Positions 1 to 8,621 of a stretch of DNA of 60,349 nt are shown in pieces. Positions within the stretch are counted from its first letter, which is position 1. Each line of letters opens with the position of its first letter. Source of the stretch: Candidatus Gastranaerophilales bacterium (lineage in GTDB: Bacteria > Cyanobacteriota > Vampirovibrionia > Gastranaerophilales > Gastranaerophilaceae); assembly GCA_944325145.1 (NCBI GenBank), contig CALYDL010000011.1, positions 1 to 60,349 of the forward strand, given 5' to 3'. The position numbers were made by a program, and so were the translations under genes. The notes under the pieces were generated by a model. That model searched no databases. It was not told the DNA's origin and saw only the letters and a list, made by a program, of their open reading frames with translations.

Positions 1-123
1 TTTTCTGACCCATTGGGACTTAAATTATCAGATTTATTTACCATTATGATTACAGACAAACAAGCAATTCCTTATGGTGTTGCAGCACAAAGAGCTATGT
101 ATCAAGCGCAAGCTAAAAAATAA
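1..123 (+). CDS. Prepilin-like protein, C-terminal fragment (cut by window edge)
   Basis: The reading frame is open from base 1 and ends at TAA 121-123, giving 40 residues. They closely match the C-terminus of the prepilin gene at 52231-52965: both have a DPLG(L/I)KL stretch, then MITDKQAIPYGVAAQRAMYQAQ. The N-terminal methylation motif lies outside the window. By analogy with the two complete paralogues this is a type IV pilin or type II pseudopilin-like surface or secretion subunit. Like them it is followed at once by a repeat beginning near 124 that contains a GCCAGAGCG motif. The family assignment rests on the paralogues. Confidence 0.8.
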   Translation, partial: FSDPLGLKLSDLFTIMITDKQAIPYGVAAQRAMYQAQAKK

Positions 124-577
124 AGCGTGAGCCAGAGCGAAGCGAAATTCCGTAGGGTGAAGCAAGCGCAAGCGAGCGAAACCCGCCAAGGCAAACGATT
201 GACGGAGCGACTGAAACCTTTTTAAGGTTTCAAAAGCGAAGTTCAAAATTAGTGAGCCGCTAGGAATTTCAAGAGGGCTCAATGCGTTGAGCATTGAGCG
301 CAGCTGTTGATAGCCGCCGTTATGACGAAGTGAGCGAATGCGAACGAAGGAATGAACAAATCTTTGATTTGACAGGCGGGAAAAAAGTTTAATTCTCTTG
401 AATTTTGCTTGTGGTTTTTAAAAAAGTTTAATTCTCTTGGATTTTGTTGGAGCTTCGCTTTTTGGCACTCCGCTTCAAATTCCTTTTCAAGGAATTTTGC
501 GCTTCGCTAAAGCTTCGCACCCGTCGCACTTCGGGCTTTGCCCTACGTGCTACACAAAATCCGCTATCTTTTCATTT
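124..577. repeat. Intergenic repeat region downstream of the first prepilin
   Basis: About 450 bases with no convincing gene. It starts with the GCCAGAGCG motif that also follows the other two prepilin genes. It holds a GAAACCTT/AAGGTTTC stem (about 213-233), a stem-loop with arms GCTCAATGC/GCATTGAGC (277-299), and a module at 314-379 that recurs near 47.3 and 53.2 kb. A 20-base unit is repeated with a 39-base period at 381-400 and 420-439. The 430-560 part resembles the repeats near 47.6-48.1 kb. Open frames on both strands here are repeat artefacts. Confidence 0.75.
314..379 (+). repeat. Short form of the CCGCC...GGCGG palindromic module
   Basis: The segment runs from CCGCCGTTATGACG to GACAGGCGG. 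It matches the ends of the modules near 47.3 and 53.2 kb but lacks the 50-base palindrome that interrupts those copies. Here the sequence reads directly CAAATCTTTGATTTG, itself a small inverted repeat, so this looks like the unoccupied form of the site. Confidence 0.7.
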
Positions 578-603
578 GCCCCTTTTGTAAGGGGCTTTTT
601 TTT
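578..603 (+). terminator. Rho-independent terminator
   Basis: Stem arms GCCCCTT (578-584) and AAGGGGC (589-595) enclose a short loop and are followed by a run of eight T. It faces rightward and would end transcription coming from the prepilin gene and its repeat tail before the convergent gene that ends at 655. Confidence 0.75.
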
Positions 604-654
604 AATTTTAAACTTGTAAGTTGGGGTTTCTACCCCAACATAAAAAATCCTTTA

Positions 655-2205
655 TCAGATAAGTTCATTTTGCAATTTGTTCATAAGTTCAATTGCGGGT
701 TTATATTCAGGGTTTAAATTAAGCGCTTTTTTAACTTCAAAAAATGCTTCTTTTTTATTATTTTTTTCATTCATAGAAAGCGCTGAATAATAATAATATT
801 CAGGGTTTTTAACATCTAAAAATGAAAGCATGAAAACTAAAGTGTCTAAATTTTTAAAATCTTTATTTTTATAGCTATTTTCAAGCAAAATATCCCAAGT
901 ATTAACATTTAACATATTTATACTTAAAGATTTTGCCGTATATCTTTTTTTGTTTTGAGAATTATCGTTAAATAAATTATTTGCAATTATGTAATACTCA
1001 TTAAAAGCTTTATTGTCGATAATTTCTTTTTCTTTTTCAAGCTTTGCAATTTTCTTTTCATCAGCATTCATTTCATTTAAGGCTATATAAGCTTTTAATT
1101 TGGCTTCGTTTTTAAATTCAGTATTAAAAAGTTTTTTATAGCCTTTATACGCTTCTTCATATTGTTTATTTATAAAGTTGCAATCAGCTAAGCCCATTAG
1201 AGTTAAATCAAATTTTTTATCCATTTCATAGCTTAATAAAAAATCATCATAGGCTTCTTTATTTTGGCCAAGAGCCAAATGCGCCATTGCTTGTAGAGTT
1301 AAAATTTTGGGGTTATTTTTGTTAAAATTTAAAATATTGTTTGTTTCTTTTAAGGTTTTATAATAGTTGCCCGTTAAATAATAGCAATAAATTTGGTAGA
1401 ATTTTTTATCAGAATCATTTTTTGCTAAATTCATATTAATTTGTTGTTTTAAAATATTAAAATCAACCGCAAAATAAATTGAAATTAAGTTGCTGTTTTC
1501 TAATGTTTCAATAAATTTAAGCGCTTCTTTATATTGTTTTAGTTGGTATAAAGTTTTTGCCTTAAAATAAAGATATTGAGCGCATTTTGGGTTTTTATCA
1601 AGCGCTTTATTAACGTAAATTAAAGCTTGGTTATATTGCCTGCATTGAAACATTGCTTGTGCCATCATAAAATTGGCATAGTCTGAATTTTCCATTAAAA
1701 TTGTTTTTTTAATTAAATTAAAAGCAACTTCTTCGGGGGAATTATTAAAATATATTGAACTGTAAGCTTTTACAAGAAAATTTTCTTCTTCTTTAGATAA
1801 ATTATAAGATGGGCTGTATGCTTCTTTTAATTGTTCAATTTGGCTTGTCATTTTGTTTTTGCCTGAAATTTTTGAAACTGCGGCATCGCCAAGGCTAAAA
1901 AAGCCATATTCATAAAGCTTTTTAGATAACATTAAAAGAGAAATGTTTTTATCTAAGGAATTAATTGTGTTGTTAAATTCATTATATGCAACAACAACAT
2001 TGCCGTTTGTTAAATTTTGAACGGCATAAAGGTAATTTTCTTTTGAATCGTTTCTAATATCAGAAACAAAATCTGAATTATTTTGATAGTTTATAATGTT
2101 TTCAATAATAAGAGCTAAATTAAAAGAATCTTCAACAGCAAATGATGGTGCATTTGTCTGCACCATAAAAACAAATAATAAAGAAAATAATATTCTTTTT
2201 TTCAT
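655..2205 (-). CDS. Secreted or periplasmic TPR-repeat protein
   Basis: A 516-residue protein with a signal peptide (MKKRILFSLLFVFMVQ...SFA) followed by many TPR-like helix pairs, for example around YNQALIYVNKALDKNPKCAQ and YKEALKFIETLENS. TPR proteins are protein-interaction scaffolds; no catalytic motif is visible. I start at 2205 because an AAGG lies just upstream and the signal peptide then becomes N-terminal. A start at 2244, overlapping the upstream gene's stop as ATGA, would add 13 polar residues. It is the last gene of the leftward block dnaN-thrB-ompH-mnmG-HD-GYP, so it is probably translationally coupled to the HD-GYP gene. Substrate or partner unknown. Confidence 0.85.
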   Translation of the reverse strand: MKKRILFSLLFVFMVQTNAPSFAVEDSFNLALIIENIINYQNNSDFVSDIRNDSKENYLYAVQNLTNGNVVVAYNEFNNTINSLDKNISLLMLSKKLYEYGFFSLGDAAVSKISGKNKMTSQIEQLKEAYSPSYNLSKEEENFLVKAYSSIYFNNSPEEVAFNLIKKTILMENSDYANFMMAQAMFQCRQYNQALIYVNKALDKNPKCAQYLYFKAKTLYQLKQYKEALKFIETLENSNLISIYFAVDFNILKQQINMNLAKNDSDKKFYQIYCYYLTGNYYKTLKETNNILNFNKNNPKILTLQAMAHLALGQNKEAYDDFLLSYEMDKKFDLTLMGLADCNFINKQYEEAYKGYKKLFNTEFKNEAKLKAYIALNEMNADEKKIAKLEKEKEIIDNKAFNEYYIIANNLFNDNSQNKKRYTAKSLSINMLNVNTWDILLENSYKNKDFKNLDTLVFMLSFLDVKNPEYYYYSALSMNEKNNKKEAFFEVKKALNLNPEYKPAIELMNKLQNELI

Positions 2206-2240
2206 TGTTTTTGCCTTAATTTCTGCCTGTTTAAAAGATA

Positions 2241-4052
2241 TCATACAAGATTATAATATTTATTGAAAATATTAACAAATCTTTCTTCTTCTGTTGTTAA
2301 TTTCCTGTTTTCGCTGTTTTTATAAAGCCCATATATATCAGACATTTTAAATTTTGATAAAACAAAATTGTCTGTTTCTTCAATTTTTTTATTGCCTATA
2401 ATAACATTTAAAATTTTATTTGTTTCTAGAGACATAAAAACATCAACCACATTTTTATCAAAGTGTTTGTTTTCACCTTTAATTAAAATATCCAGTGCAC
2501 TTACAATATCCATTTTTGAACGGTAGTGCCTTTTGCTTGTAATAGCATCAAAAACATCAGATACTGCTAAAATTCTTCCGCCTAAAGGAATTTCTTCGCC
2601 CTTTAAGCCTAAAAAATAACCTGTGCCATCCCATTTTTCATGGTGGCTTGATGCTATTTTTGCAACGTTTTTAAAATATTTAGAAACATAAATTCTGGAT
2701 AAAAGGTCATAGGTTATTTGAGCGTGCTTTTTAATTTCATCATATTCTTCTTTTGTAAGCGTGCCTTCTTTTTGTAAAATATGATCTTTTATGCCGATTT
2801 TACCGATATCATGAAGAAGCGAAGCCTGCCTTATAATATCAAGTTCATCTTCATTCATCCGCATTTTTTCACAAATTAAAACCGCATATTTTGTAACTCT
2901 TTCTGAATGCCCTGCGGTTATTTTATCTCTGGCATCTATTGAAGCTGAAAGAGTATCTATAAAACTTGATAAAAGCTGCTTTTGTTCTTCTATAAATTGT
3001 TTTTGTTTATTAAAAAGTGTGGCGTTTTCCAGTGCAATACCTGCAGATGAACCTATTGCAATTAAAAGGTCTTCATCTTTTTGGGTAAAATGCCCGCCTT
3101 TTTTATTTAAAACTTGAAATGCGCCAATAATTTCATGGCTCATATTTCTTATAGGCATACAAAGAATAGATTTTGTTTTATAGCCCGTTTGAAGGTCTAT
3201 TTCTTTATTAAACCTTTTATCGGAATAAACATCTGTAATATTTATGGTTTCACCTGTTTGAACAACGTATCCTGCAAGGCCCAATTTTGCATCAAACCTT
3301 ATTTCTTTTAAATCCATACCAAGTGCAACTTTAGACCAAAGCTCATTTTTTTCGGTATCTAAAAGAAAAACGGTGCATCTATCTGCGTTTAGTGCAAGGT
3401 TAATTTCTTTTGCAATAATTGTAAGCAATGTATCAAGGTTTGTTTCAATTGCCATTGTTCTGCCTACTTTTAATAGTGCAAGCAGAGGGTCATTTTTATG
3501 ATCCGGAATAAAAGAAGGCGGTGCCAAATGAATTATTCTTTTTTGCTTTGCCTTTTCTATTGCAGATTTTACAGTGTTTAATTTATTATCAAATTCAAAT
3601 TCGCCATTTTTTATAAGTTGAGCATTTTTAATAAAATCAATTGCATCATCAAAATTTTCTTCTTCAAATTCCATTAGAGCAAAAATAAATAAATTAACTT
3701 TTTGCGCCAAATAAAGGTTTGATGAAACCGCCAAATATTTTGCATCATTTAGCATCATATAGGCTCTATAACTGTTTTTTTCAACACACCTGTATTTTAG
3801 ATAAGCAAAAATACTCATCGCAATTGAAACAAGTTCAAAATCTTTAATTGCAATCGCAAATTTTCTTATCTCGTCAACTTCTTTAAGATAAGATTTTTTA
3901 ATTTTTTCAGGGAAATTAAATATAATATTTAAAAGACTATCCTTAATTTCTTCCTTATTTTGGGTTTTTTCAATAAAATTATTCAAATTCTCTTTTCCAA
4001 AAATTGCAGCAATTTCATTATACAATTTTTTTTCGAATTTTTCCACTTTCAA
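2241..4052 (-). CDS. GAF and HD-GYP domain protein, predicted c-di-GMP phosphodiesterase
   Basis: 603 residues. Residues 1-180 are helical and of unknown family. A GAF sensor domain spans about 204-345 and an HD-GYP domain about 365-545. Metal and catalytic motifs are present: HSERV, LLHDIGKIGI (H414, D415), SHHEKWDGTGY and ILAVSDVFDA. The family hydrolyses cyclic di-GMP to GMP or pGpG, with GAF domains sensing small ligands. The start is TTG at 4052 and the gene overlaps the end of mnmG by 35 bases, so it is translationally coupled. It is the natural counterpart of the REC-GGDEF cyclase at 28632-30074. Activity is inferred from intact motifs. Confidence 0.93.
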   Translation of the reverse strand: MKVEKFEKKLYNEIAAIFGKENLNNFIEKTQNKEEIKDSLLNIIFNFPEKIKKSYLKEVDEIRKFAIAIKDFELVSIAMSIFAYLKYRCVEKNSYRAYMMLNDAKYLAVSSNLYLAQKVNLFIFALMEFEEENFDDAIDFIKNAQLIKNGEFEFDNKLNTVKSAIEKAKQKRIIHLAPPSFIPDHKNDPLLALLKVGRTMAIETNLDTLLTIIAKEINLALNADRCTVFLLDTEKNELWSKVALGMDLKEIRFDAKLGLAGYVVQTGETINITDVYSDKRFNKEIDLQTGYKTKSILCMPIRNMSHEIIGAFQVLNKKGGHFTQKDEDLLIAIGSSAGIALENATLFNKQKQFIEEQKQLLSSFIDTLSASIDARDKITAGHSERVTKYAVLICEKMRMNEDELDIIRQASLLHDIGKIGIKDHILQKEGTLTKEEYDEIKKHAQITYDLLSRIYVSKYFKNVAKIASSHHEKWDGTGYFLGLKGEEIPLGGRILAVSDVFDAITSKRHYRSKMDIVSALDILIKGENKHFDKNVVDVFMSLETNKILNVIIGNKKIEETDNFVLSKFKMSDIYGLYKNSENRKLTTEEERFVNIFNKYYNLV

Positions 4053-5922
4053 TTAAAACCATTAAAACAGAAATATCTGCAGGCTTTACACCGCCTATTC
4101 TTGAGGCTTGTGCTAAGGTTTTTGGCTTAATTTTATTTAAAAGTTCTTTTGTTTCTGTTGAAATTTGTTTTATTTCCATAAAATCAATATCATCCGGGAT
4201 TTTTATTTTTTCAAGTTTATCAGATATATTAACTTGGTTTTCTTGCCTTTCAATGTAGCCTTGATATTTGATTAAAATTTCAACTTGTTCTTCAATTTCT
4301 TTTTTCAAATATATATCATCAACGCTAAAATTGGGCTTATAGCCTAATTCTTGAATTAAGAAATAATCAACATCAGGCCTTTTTATTAATTGGTAAGCGC
4401 TTTGCCCAATTTCAAAATTTTGCCCTAATTTATTCATTATTTCTTTATTTTTGCTATTTGCTGCAATTTTAAAGGTTTTTAAGTTTTCAATTTCTTTTTC
4501 AATATTTTCTTTTTTAAATCTAAACCTTTGAATATCTTCTTCTTTCACAAGCCCTAATTTATAGCCCGTTTCCATAAGCCTGAAATCGGCGTTATCGCTT
4601 CTTAAAATAAGCCTGTATTCAGACCTTGAAGTTAGCATTCTGTATGGTTCCAATAAATCTTTTGTAATTAAATCATCAATTAAAGTTCCAATATAAGAAC
4701 TTTTTCTTTCAGGTTCAAAAAATTCTTTATTTTGAATATAAAGTGAAGCATTTATGCCTGCAATTAATCCTTGAGCAGCCGCTTCTTCATAGCCTGATGT
4801 ACCATTAATTTGCCCTGCCAGAAACAAGCCTTTAATTTTTTTTGTCATCAAAGAACGGGTTAACTCAACTGCAGGAACGGAATCATATTCAACGGCATAG
4901 GCAGGCTTTATAACAGAAACATTTTCTAACCCGGGGAGTGACCTTAACATTTTAAATTGAACATCAATAGGTAAACTTGTTGAAAAACCTTGAACATAGG
5001 TTTCATAAGTTTTTTCGCCTTCAGGTTCTATAAAAATGTGGTGAGATGGGTTATCTTTAAACCTTACAACCTTATCTTCAATAGAAGGGCAATACCTTGG
5101 GCCTATCCCATGGATTAAACCTGAATATAGGGGTGATTTATCCAAATTATCTTTAATTATTTTATGTGTTATTTCTGTTGTTCTTGTTAAATAACAAGGA
5201 ACTTGGGGCCTAAAGCATTTTTCTTTTCTAAATGAAAAGAAATTATACGTTCCGTATTTATCAATGCTATCAGGCGGTTGAATTTGAAGTTTTGAATAAT
5301 TAATTGTTCTTGAATCAACCCTTGCAGGCGTTCCTGTTTTAAGCCTTTTAATCGGAAACCCTGCTTTAACTAAAGCGTCACTTAAGCCGACTGCAGCACG
5401 TTCTGCCAGTCTTCCTGCCGAAAAACTTTTTAAACCTATAAAAATTTTCCCGTTCAGGCTTGTTCCTGTTGTTAAAATAACGGTTGGTGAAAAATATTCA
5501 ACGCCTAATTCATCAATAACGCCTTTTATAATGTTATTTTCAATAATCAAATCAACAACTTGAGTTTGAATTATTTTTATATTTTCTTCACTTTCAATAA
5601 ATTCTCTCATTTTTAATTTATAGAGAATTTTATCCGATTGCGCCCTTAGGGCCCTAACCGCAGGGCCTTTAGATGAATTAAGCATTTTTAACTGCATATA
5701 AGTTTCATCTGTAATTCGGCCCATAATGCCACCAAGTGCATCAATTTCTCGAACCAAATTAGATTTAGCTGGACCCCCAACAGCAGGGTTGCAGGGCATA
5801 AGCGCAATATTTTCAATGTTTAGCGTCATAAGCGCAACTTTTGCACCCAATCTTGATGCCGCAACCGCCGCTTCAACGCCTGCATGGCCTGCACCAACTA
5901 CTATACAGTCAAATTTAAACAT
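4018..5922 (-). CDS. mnmG: tRNA uridine-5-carboxymethylaminomethyl modification enzyme MnmG (GidA)
   Basis: 634 residues, normal for the family. The FAD-binding Rossmann motif GAGHAG is at residues 10-15, with the family signatures LMPCNPAVGG, LTTGTSLNGKIFIG and GQINGTSGYEEAAAQGL. With MnmE it installs the cmnm5 modification at U34 of several tRNAs; MnmE is not in this window. The ATG at 5922 lies 2 bases after the stop of the OmpH-like gene. mnmG is often found close to the replication origin, and here it is three genes away from dnaN. Confidence 0.98.
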   Translation of the reverse strand: MFKFDCIVVGAGHAGVEAAVAASRLGAKVALMTLNIENIALMPCNPAVGGPAKSNLVREIDALGGIMGRITDETYMQLKMLNSSKGPAVRALRAQSDKILYKLKMREFIESEENIKIIQTQVVDLIIENNIIKGVIDELGVEYFSPTVILTTGTSLNGKIFIGLKSFSAGRLAERAAVGLSDALVKAGFPIKRLKTGTPARVDSRTINYSKLQIQPPDSIDKYGTYNFFSFRKEKCFRPQVPCYLTRTTEITHKIIKDNLDKSPLYSGLIHGIGPRYCPSIEDKVVRFKDNPSHHIFIEPEGEKTYETYVQGFSTSLPIDVQFKMLRSLPGLENVSVIKPAYAVEYDSVPAVELTRSLMTKKIKGLFLAGQINGTSGYEEAAAQGLIAGINASLYIQNKEFFEPERKSSYIGTLIDDLITKDLLEPYRMLTSRSEYRLILRSDNADFRLMETGYKLGLVKEEDIQRFRFKKENIEKEIENLKTFKIAANSKNKEIMNKLGQNFEIGQSAYQLIKRPDVDYFLIQELGYKPNFSVDDIYLKKEIEEQVEILIKYQGYIERQENQVNISDKLEKIKIPDDIDFMEIKQISTETKELLNKIKPKTLAQASRIGGVKPADISVLMVLIESGKIRKKIV

Positions 5923-5924
5923 TT

Positions 5925-6377
5925 TTATTTAGCCGCCAAAGGATTTTTCAAAATTGATAAAACTTCATTTGTGCAGTTAACACCGCCAGCTACTCTTGCA
6001 TCTTTTTTTACAATAATATCAAGCTTTTTTTGAACTCTTACTTTTTCTGCAGCTGCAGAAACTTTTGCTTCAAGTTCAGCTTCATATTTTTGTTTTAGAG
6101 AAATTACTTCTTTTTGTTTTAATTGAACTTGGGCTATTCCTTCTTTTCTTATTTTTGCTTTTTCAGCCTGGGTTTTTGCAGCTTTCACCTGATTATCTTT
6201 TTGTTTTGCATAAGTTACAATTGCAGCGTTTTTAGTTTTAAGAGTTTGAGTATATTTTTGAGCTAAAGGATAATTTTTTGAAATATAAGAATAATCTACA
6301 TAACCAACTGCGGCAAATGCAGCATTTGAAATTGTTAAAATTGAAATTACAGATAATAAAGACAATATTTTTTTCAT
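5925..6377 (-). CDS. OmpH/Skp-like periplasmic protein
   Basis: 150 residues with a clear signal peptide (MKKILSLLSVISILTISNAAFA) and mature start AVGYVDYSYISKNYP, which resembles the start of mature Skp/OmpH proteins. A lysine/glutamine-rich helical stretch at about 40-115 would form the coiled-coil arms of a Skp-type chaperone for outer-membrane proteins. The start at 6377 is fixed by an AAGGAGA ribosome-binding site; an upstream in-frame start at 6416 has no such site and would bury the signal peptide. It lies between thrB and mnmG in the same direction. The assignment is by overall pattern, so moderately sure. Confidence 0.8.
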   Translation of the reverse strand: MKKILSLLSVISILTISNAAFAAVGYVDYSYISKNYPLAQKYTQTLKTKNAAIVTYAKQKDNQVKAAKTQAEKAKIRKEGIAQVQLKQKEVISLKQKYEAELEAKVSAAAEKVRVQKKLDIIVKKDARVAGGVNCTNEVLSILKNPLAAK

Positions 6378-6387
6378 TTTTATCTCC

Positions 6388-7302
6388 TTATATTTTTCTT
6401 GCACCTTTATCTTCAATAGTATATGTATGAATTAATGAATTAACATTAATGTTGTTCCAATTTGTTTCTACTATTTCATTAATTTCATCAATATTTTTGC
6501 CGTTTGAAATAATAGCAATAGATGGGCCTGCACCTGCTAATGTACAGCCTAAAACACCATCTGTATGCTTTAAACTATCCATAATAGAATTTAGCCCGGG
6601 GACTAATTTCATTCTATATGGCTGATGGAGCCTGTCTGTCATTGCAAATTTCATTAATTCTTCATCTTGAGTGTAAATTGCTTCAACAAACATTGCAGAT
6701 CTTCTTAAATTATAAATTGCATCTTTCATAGGAACACATTCAGGCAAAACAGAACGTGAAATATCTGTTGCAAGTTCAAAATCGGGAATACACATTGTTA
6801 TTTTCCAATTTTTTGGCCATGGAAGTTTTCTATATGTAACAGAACCTGTATCTTCAACTTCTGCAATTGTCATTCCGCCAAAAAATGCAGGGGTAACATT
6901 ATCGGGGTGGCCTTCAATTTCTGTTGCAATAGATAATAAAACATCATTATCTGCAGGGTGCCCTAAAAGTTCATTTGCTGCAATTAAGCCTCCAACAATA
7001 ACAGAAGCGCTTGAACCCATTCCCCTTGCAACAGGAATGCCTGTTTTAATGTTTATTTTTAATTCGGCAGGCGTTTGGCCAATGTAGTTATATAAAAGTT
7101 CAATTGCTTTATATACAATGTTATTTTTATCTTTTGGAATATTATCCGAATCATTATCTAAAATGTTAATTTCAATGCCGGAGCCGGGCATTATGGTTTC
7201 TTCCAATGTAATTGTGTTATAAACAGGCAATGCTAAGCCAAAACAATCAAAGCCGCAACCAAGATTTGCAACGGTAGCAGGAGTTTCAACACTAACTTTC
7301 AT
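6388..7302 (-). CDS. thrB: Homoserine kinase
   Basis: 304 residues from ATG 7302, preceded by a GAGGT ribosome-binding site; it starts 2 bases after dnaN ends. A GHMP kinase: N-terminal TPATVANLGCGFDCFGLAL, the ATP-binding motif PVARGMGSSASVIVGG, and C-terminal GCTLAGAGPSIAII. It phosphorylates L-homoserine in threonine biosynthesis; hom and thrC are not in this window. Length and motifs are normal. The dnaN-thrB pairing is probably shared transcription, not shared function. Confidence 0.96.
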   Translation of the reverse strand: MKVSVETPATVANLGCGFDCFGLALPVYNTITLEETIMPGSGIEINILDNDSDNIPKDKNNIVYKAIELLYNYIGQTPAELKINIKTGIPVARGMGSSASVIVGGLIAANELLGHPADNDVLLSIATEIEGHPDNVTPAFFGGMTIAEVEDTGSVTYRKLPWPKNWKITMCIPDFELATDISRSVLPECVPMKDAIYNLRRSAMFVEAIYTQDEELMKFAMTDRLHQPYRMKLVPGLNSIMDSLKHTDGVLGCTLAGAGPSIAIISNGKNIDEINEIVETNWNNINVNSLIHTYTIEDKGARKI

Positions 7303-7304
7303 TT

Positions 7305-8456
7305 TTACCTCACTTGAACAGGCATAATTAAGCATAAATAGCTGTCGCCTGAATTTTCTTCTTCCGATTCTTCAGGTTTTATAACCGTTGCAGATAAATT
7401 TGTTGACATTTCAATTCTTATTTTTTCGTTTTGAATATTCCTTAAAACATCAAGAACATATTTATAGTTAAATGCAATTAAAAGATTTTCGGAAATGTAT
7501 TGTATATCCATATTTTCTTTGGCAGAACCGGCTTCCGGGGTATCTGTGCTTATTTCCAAAGAAGAATCTTCAAAGTTAAATTTCATAATATTTGTTCTGT
7601 TATTTACCATAACAGAAACTCTATCTATTGTATTAATTAATTTTTCCCTGTCGATTGTAGCAATTTTTTCATTTGTTGTAGGAATTAATTGCTGGTATCT
7701 TGGGTAAGTTCCGTCAATTAAACCTGATTGGAAAAATATATTTTCAAATTCAAATAAAATTCTGTTTGGTAATACAGTGAATTTAACAGTTTTATCATCA
7801 ACAAGAGAAATTAATTTTGATAATTCCATTAATGTTCTGTATGCACAAATAAAAGTTAAATTTTCACCTTTTGAATTAATGGGAATTCTGCTTCTTGTTA
7901 ATCTGTTGCCATCTGTTGCAACTGTTTCCAATGTATTTTCATTAATTGTAAAGCAAATGCCCGTTAAAACACCGCCAACTTCATTTTGAACAGCTGAAAA
8001 TGCGGTTTGTTTAATAGCTTTGTTTAAATCTTTTGTTAAAATTTCAAATTGTTTTTCATCTTCATTTAAGTTTGAAAAATCACTTCTGCGATAAACATTT
8101 GGAAATTCATTTGGGTTTAAGGTGATAACATCATATTTTGTTTTTTCGCTTTTTATTACAATAACATTTGTTTCTTCATTTAATTCAATTGAAATATCTT
8201 TATTATCGGGCAATTTTGTTATAATTTCTTCAATAACTTTTGCGCCGATTGCAATTTTACCTTCTTTAACAACTTCTGCATTTGTTGTGTAACTTATTGA
8301 TAAGTTAAGGTCTGTTGTTGTTAAAGTTATTCTATCTGTTGAAACAGTTTCAATTAAAATTGAGGATAAAATCGGCTGTACGCTTCTTGAACCGACAATA
8401 CCTTTAACTGCTTTTATTGAATTTAAAAAGACATCCTTTTTGAGAATTATTTTCAT
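7305..8456 (-). CDS. dnaN: DNA polymerase III beta subunit (sliding clamp)
   Basis: 383 residues with the three-domain clamp pattern: MKIILKKDVFLNSIKAVKGIVGSR at the N-terminus, central TDGNRLTRSRIPI, and C-terminal YLCLIMPVQ(V)R matching the conserved MPxR ending that contributes to the partner-binding site. It tethers DNA polymerase III to DNA. An AAGGAA ribosome-binding site precedes ATG 8456, and TATAAT at 8484-8489 on the minus strand could be its -10 element. The upstream region carries phased TGTTNAAAA repeats that may be DnaA sites. dnaA itself is not in the window. Confidence 0.98.
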   Translation of the reverse strand: MKIILKKDVFLNSIKAVKGIVGSRSVQPILSSILIETVSTDRITLTTTDLNLSISYTTNAEVVKEGKIAIGAKVIEEIITKLPDNKDISIELNEETNVIVIKSEKTKYDVITLNPNEFPNVYRRSDFSNLNEDEKQFEILTKDLNKAIKQTAFSAVQNEVGGVLTGICFTINENTLETVATDGNRLTRSRIPINSKGENLTFICAYRTLMELSKLISLVDDKTVKFTVLPNRILFEFENIFFQSGLIDGTYPRYQQLIPTTNEKIATIDREKLINTIDRVSVMVNNRTNIMKFNFEDSSLEISTDTPEAGSAKENMDIQYISENLLIAFNYKYVLDVLRNIQNEKIRIEMSTNLSATVIKPEESEEENSGDSYLCLIMPVQVR

Positions 8457-8462
8457 ATTTTT

Positions 8463-8621
8463 AATTCCTTATATTTTAAATTAATTATAATATAAATAAT
8501 TAATAATAGTAATAAAGAGATAAAAATTGTTCAAAACTCTTAAAAATATTGCTGCTGTTAACTTATAGAATTTTAAAACCTGTTCAAAAAACTGTTAAAA
8601 CCTGTTGAAAACTGTTCAAAA
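8463..8621. other. Candidate origin element: AT-rich stretch plus phased DnaA-box-like repeats
   Basis: 8463-8527 is almost pure A/T. TGTTCAAAA follows at 8528, and then four repeats come at 8581 (TGTTCAAAA), 8593 (TGTTAAAA), 8603 (TGTTGAAAA) and 8613 (TGTTCAAAA), spaced 12, 10 and 10 bases. Read on the other strand they are TTTTNAACA, one or two mismatches from the cyanobacterial DnaA box TTTTCCACA. An AT-rich unwinding-type region beside such sites, directly upstream of dnaN, fits an origin; regulation of dnaN alone is an alternative. Confidence 0.4.

Noticed and set aside
34-294. Open frame on the minus strand (86 codons)
   Set aside because: It lies in repeat DNA that recurs at other prepilin loci, has no ribosome-binding site and a composition unlike neighbouring proteins.
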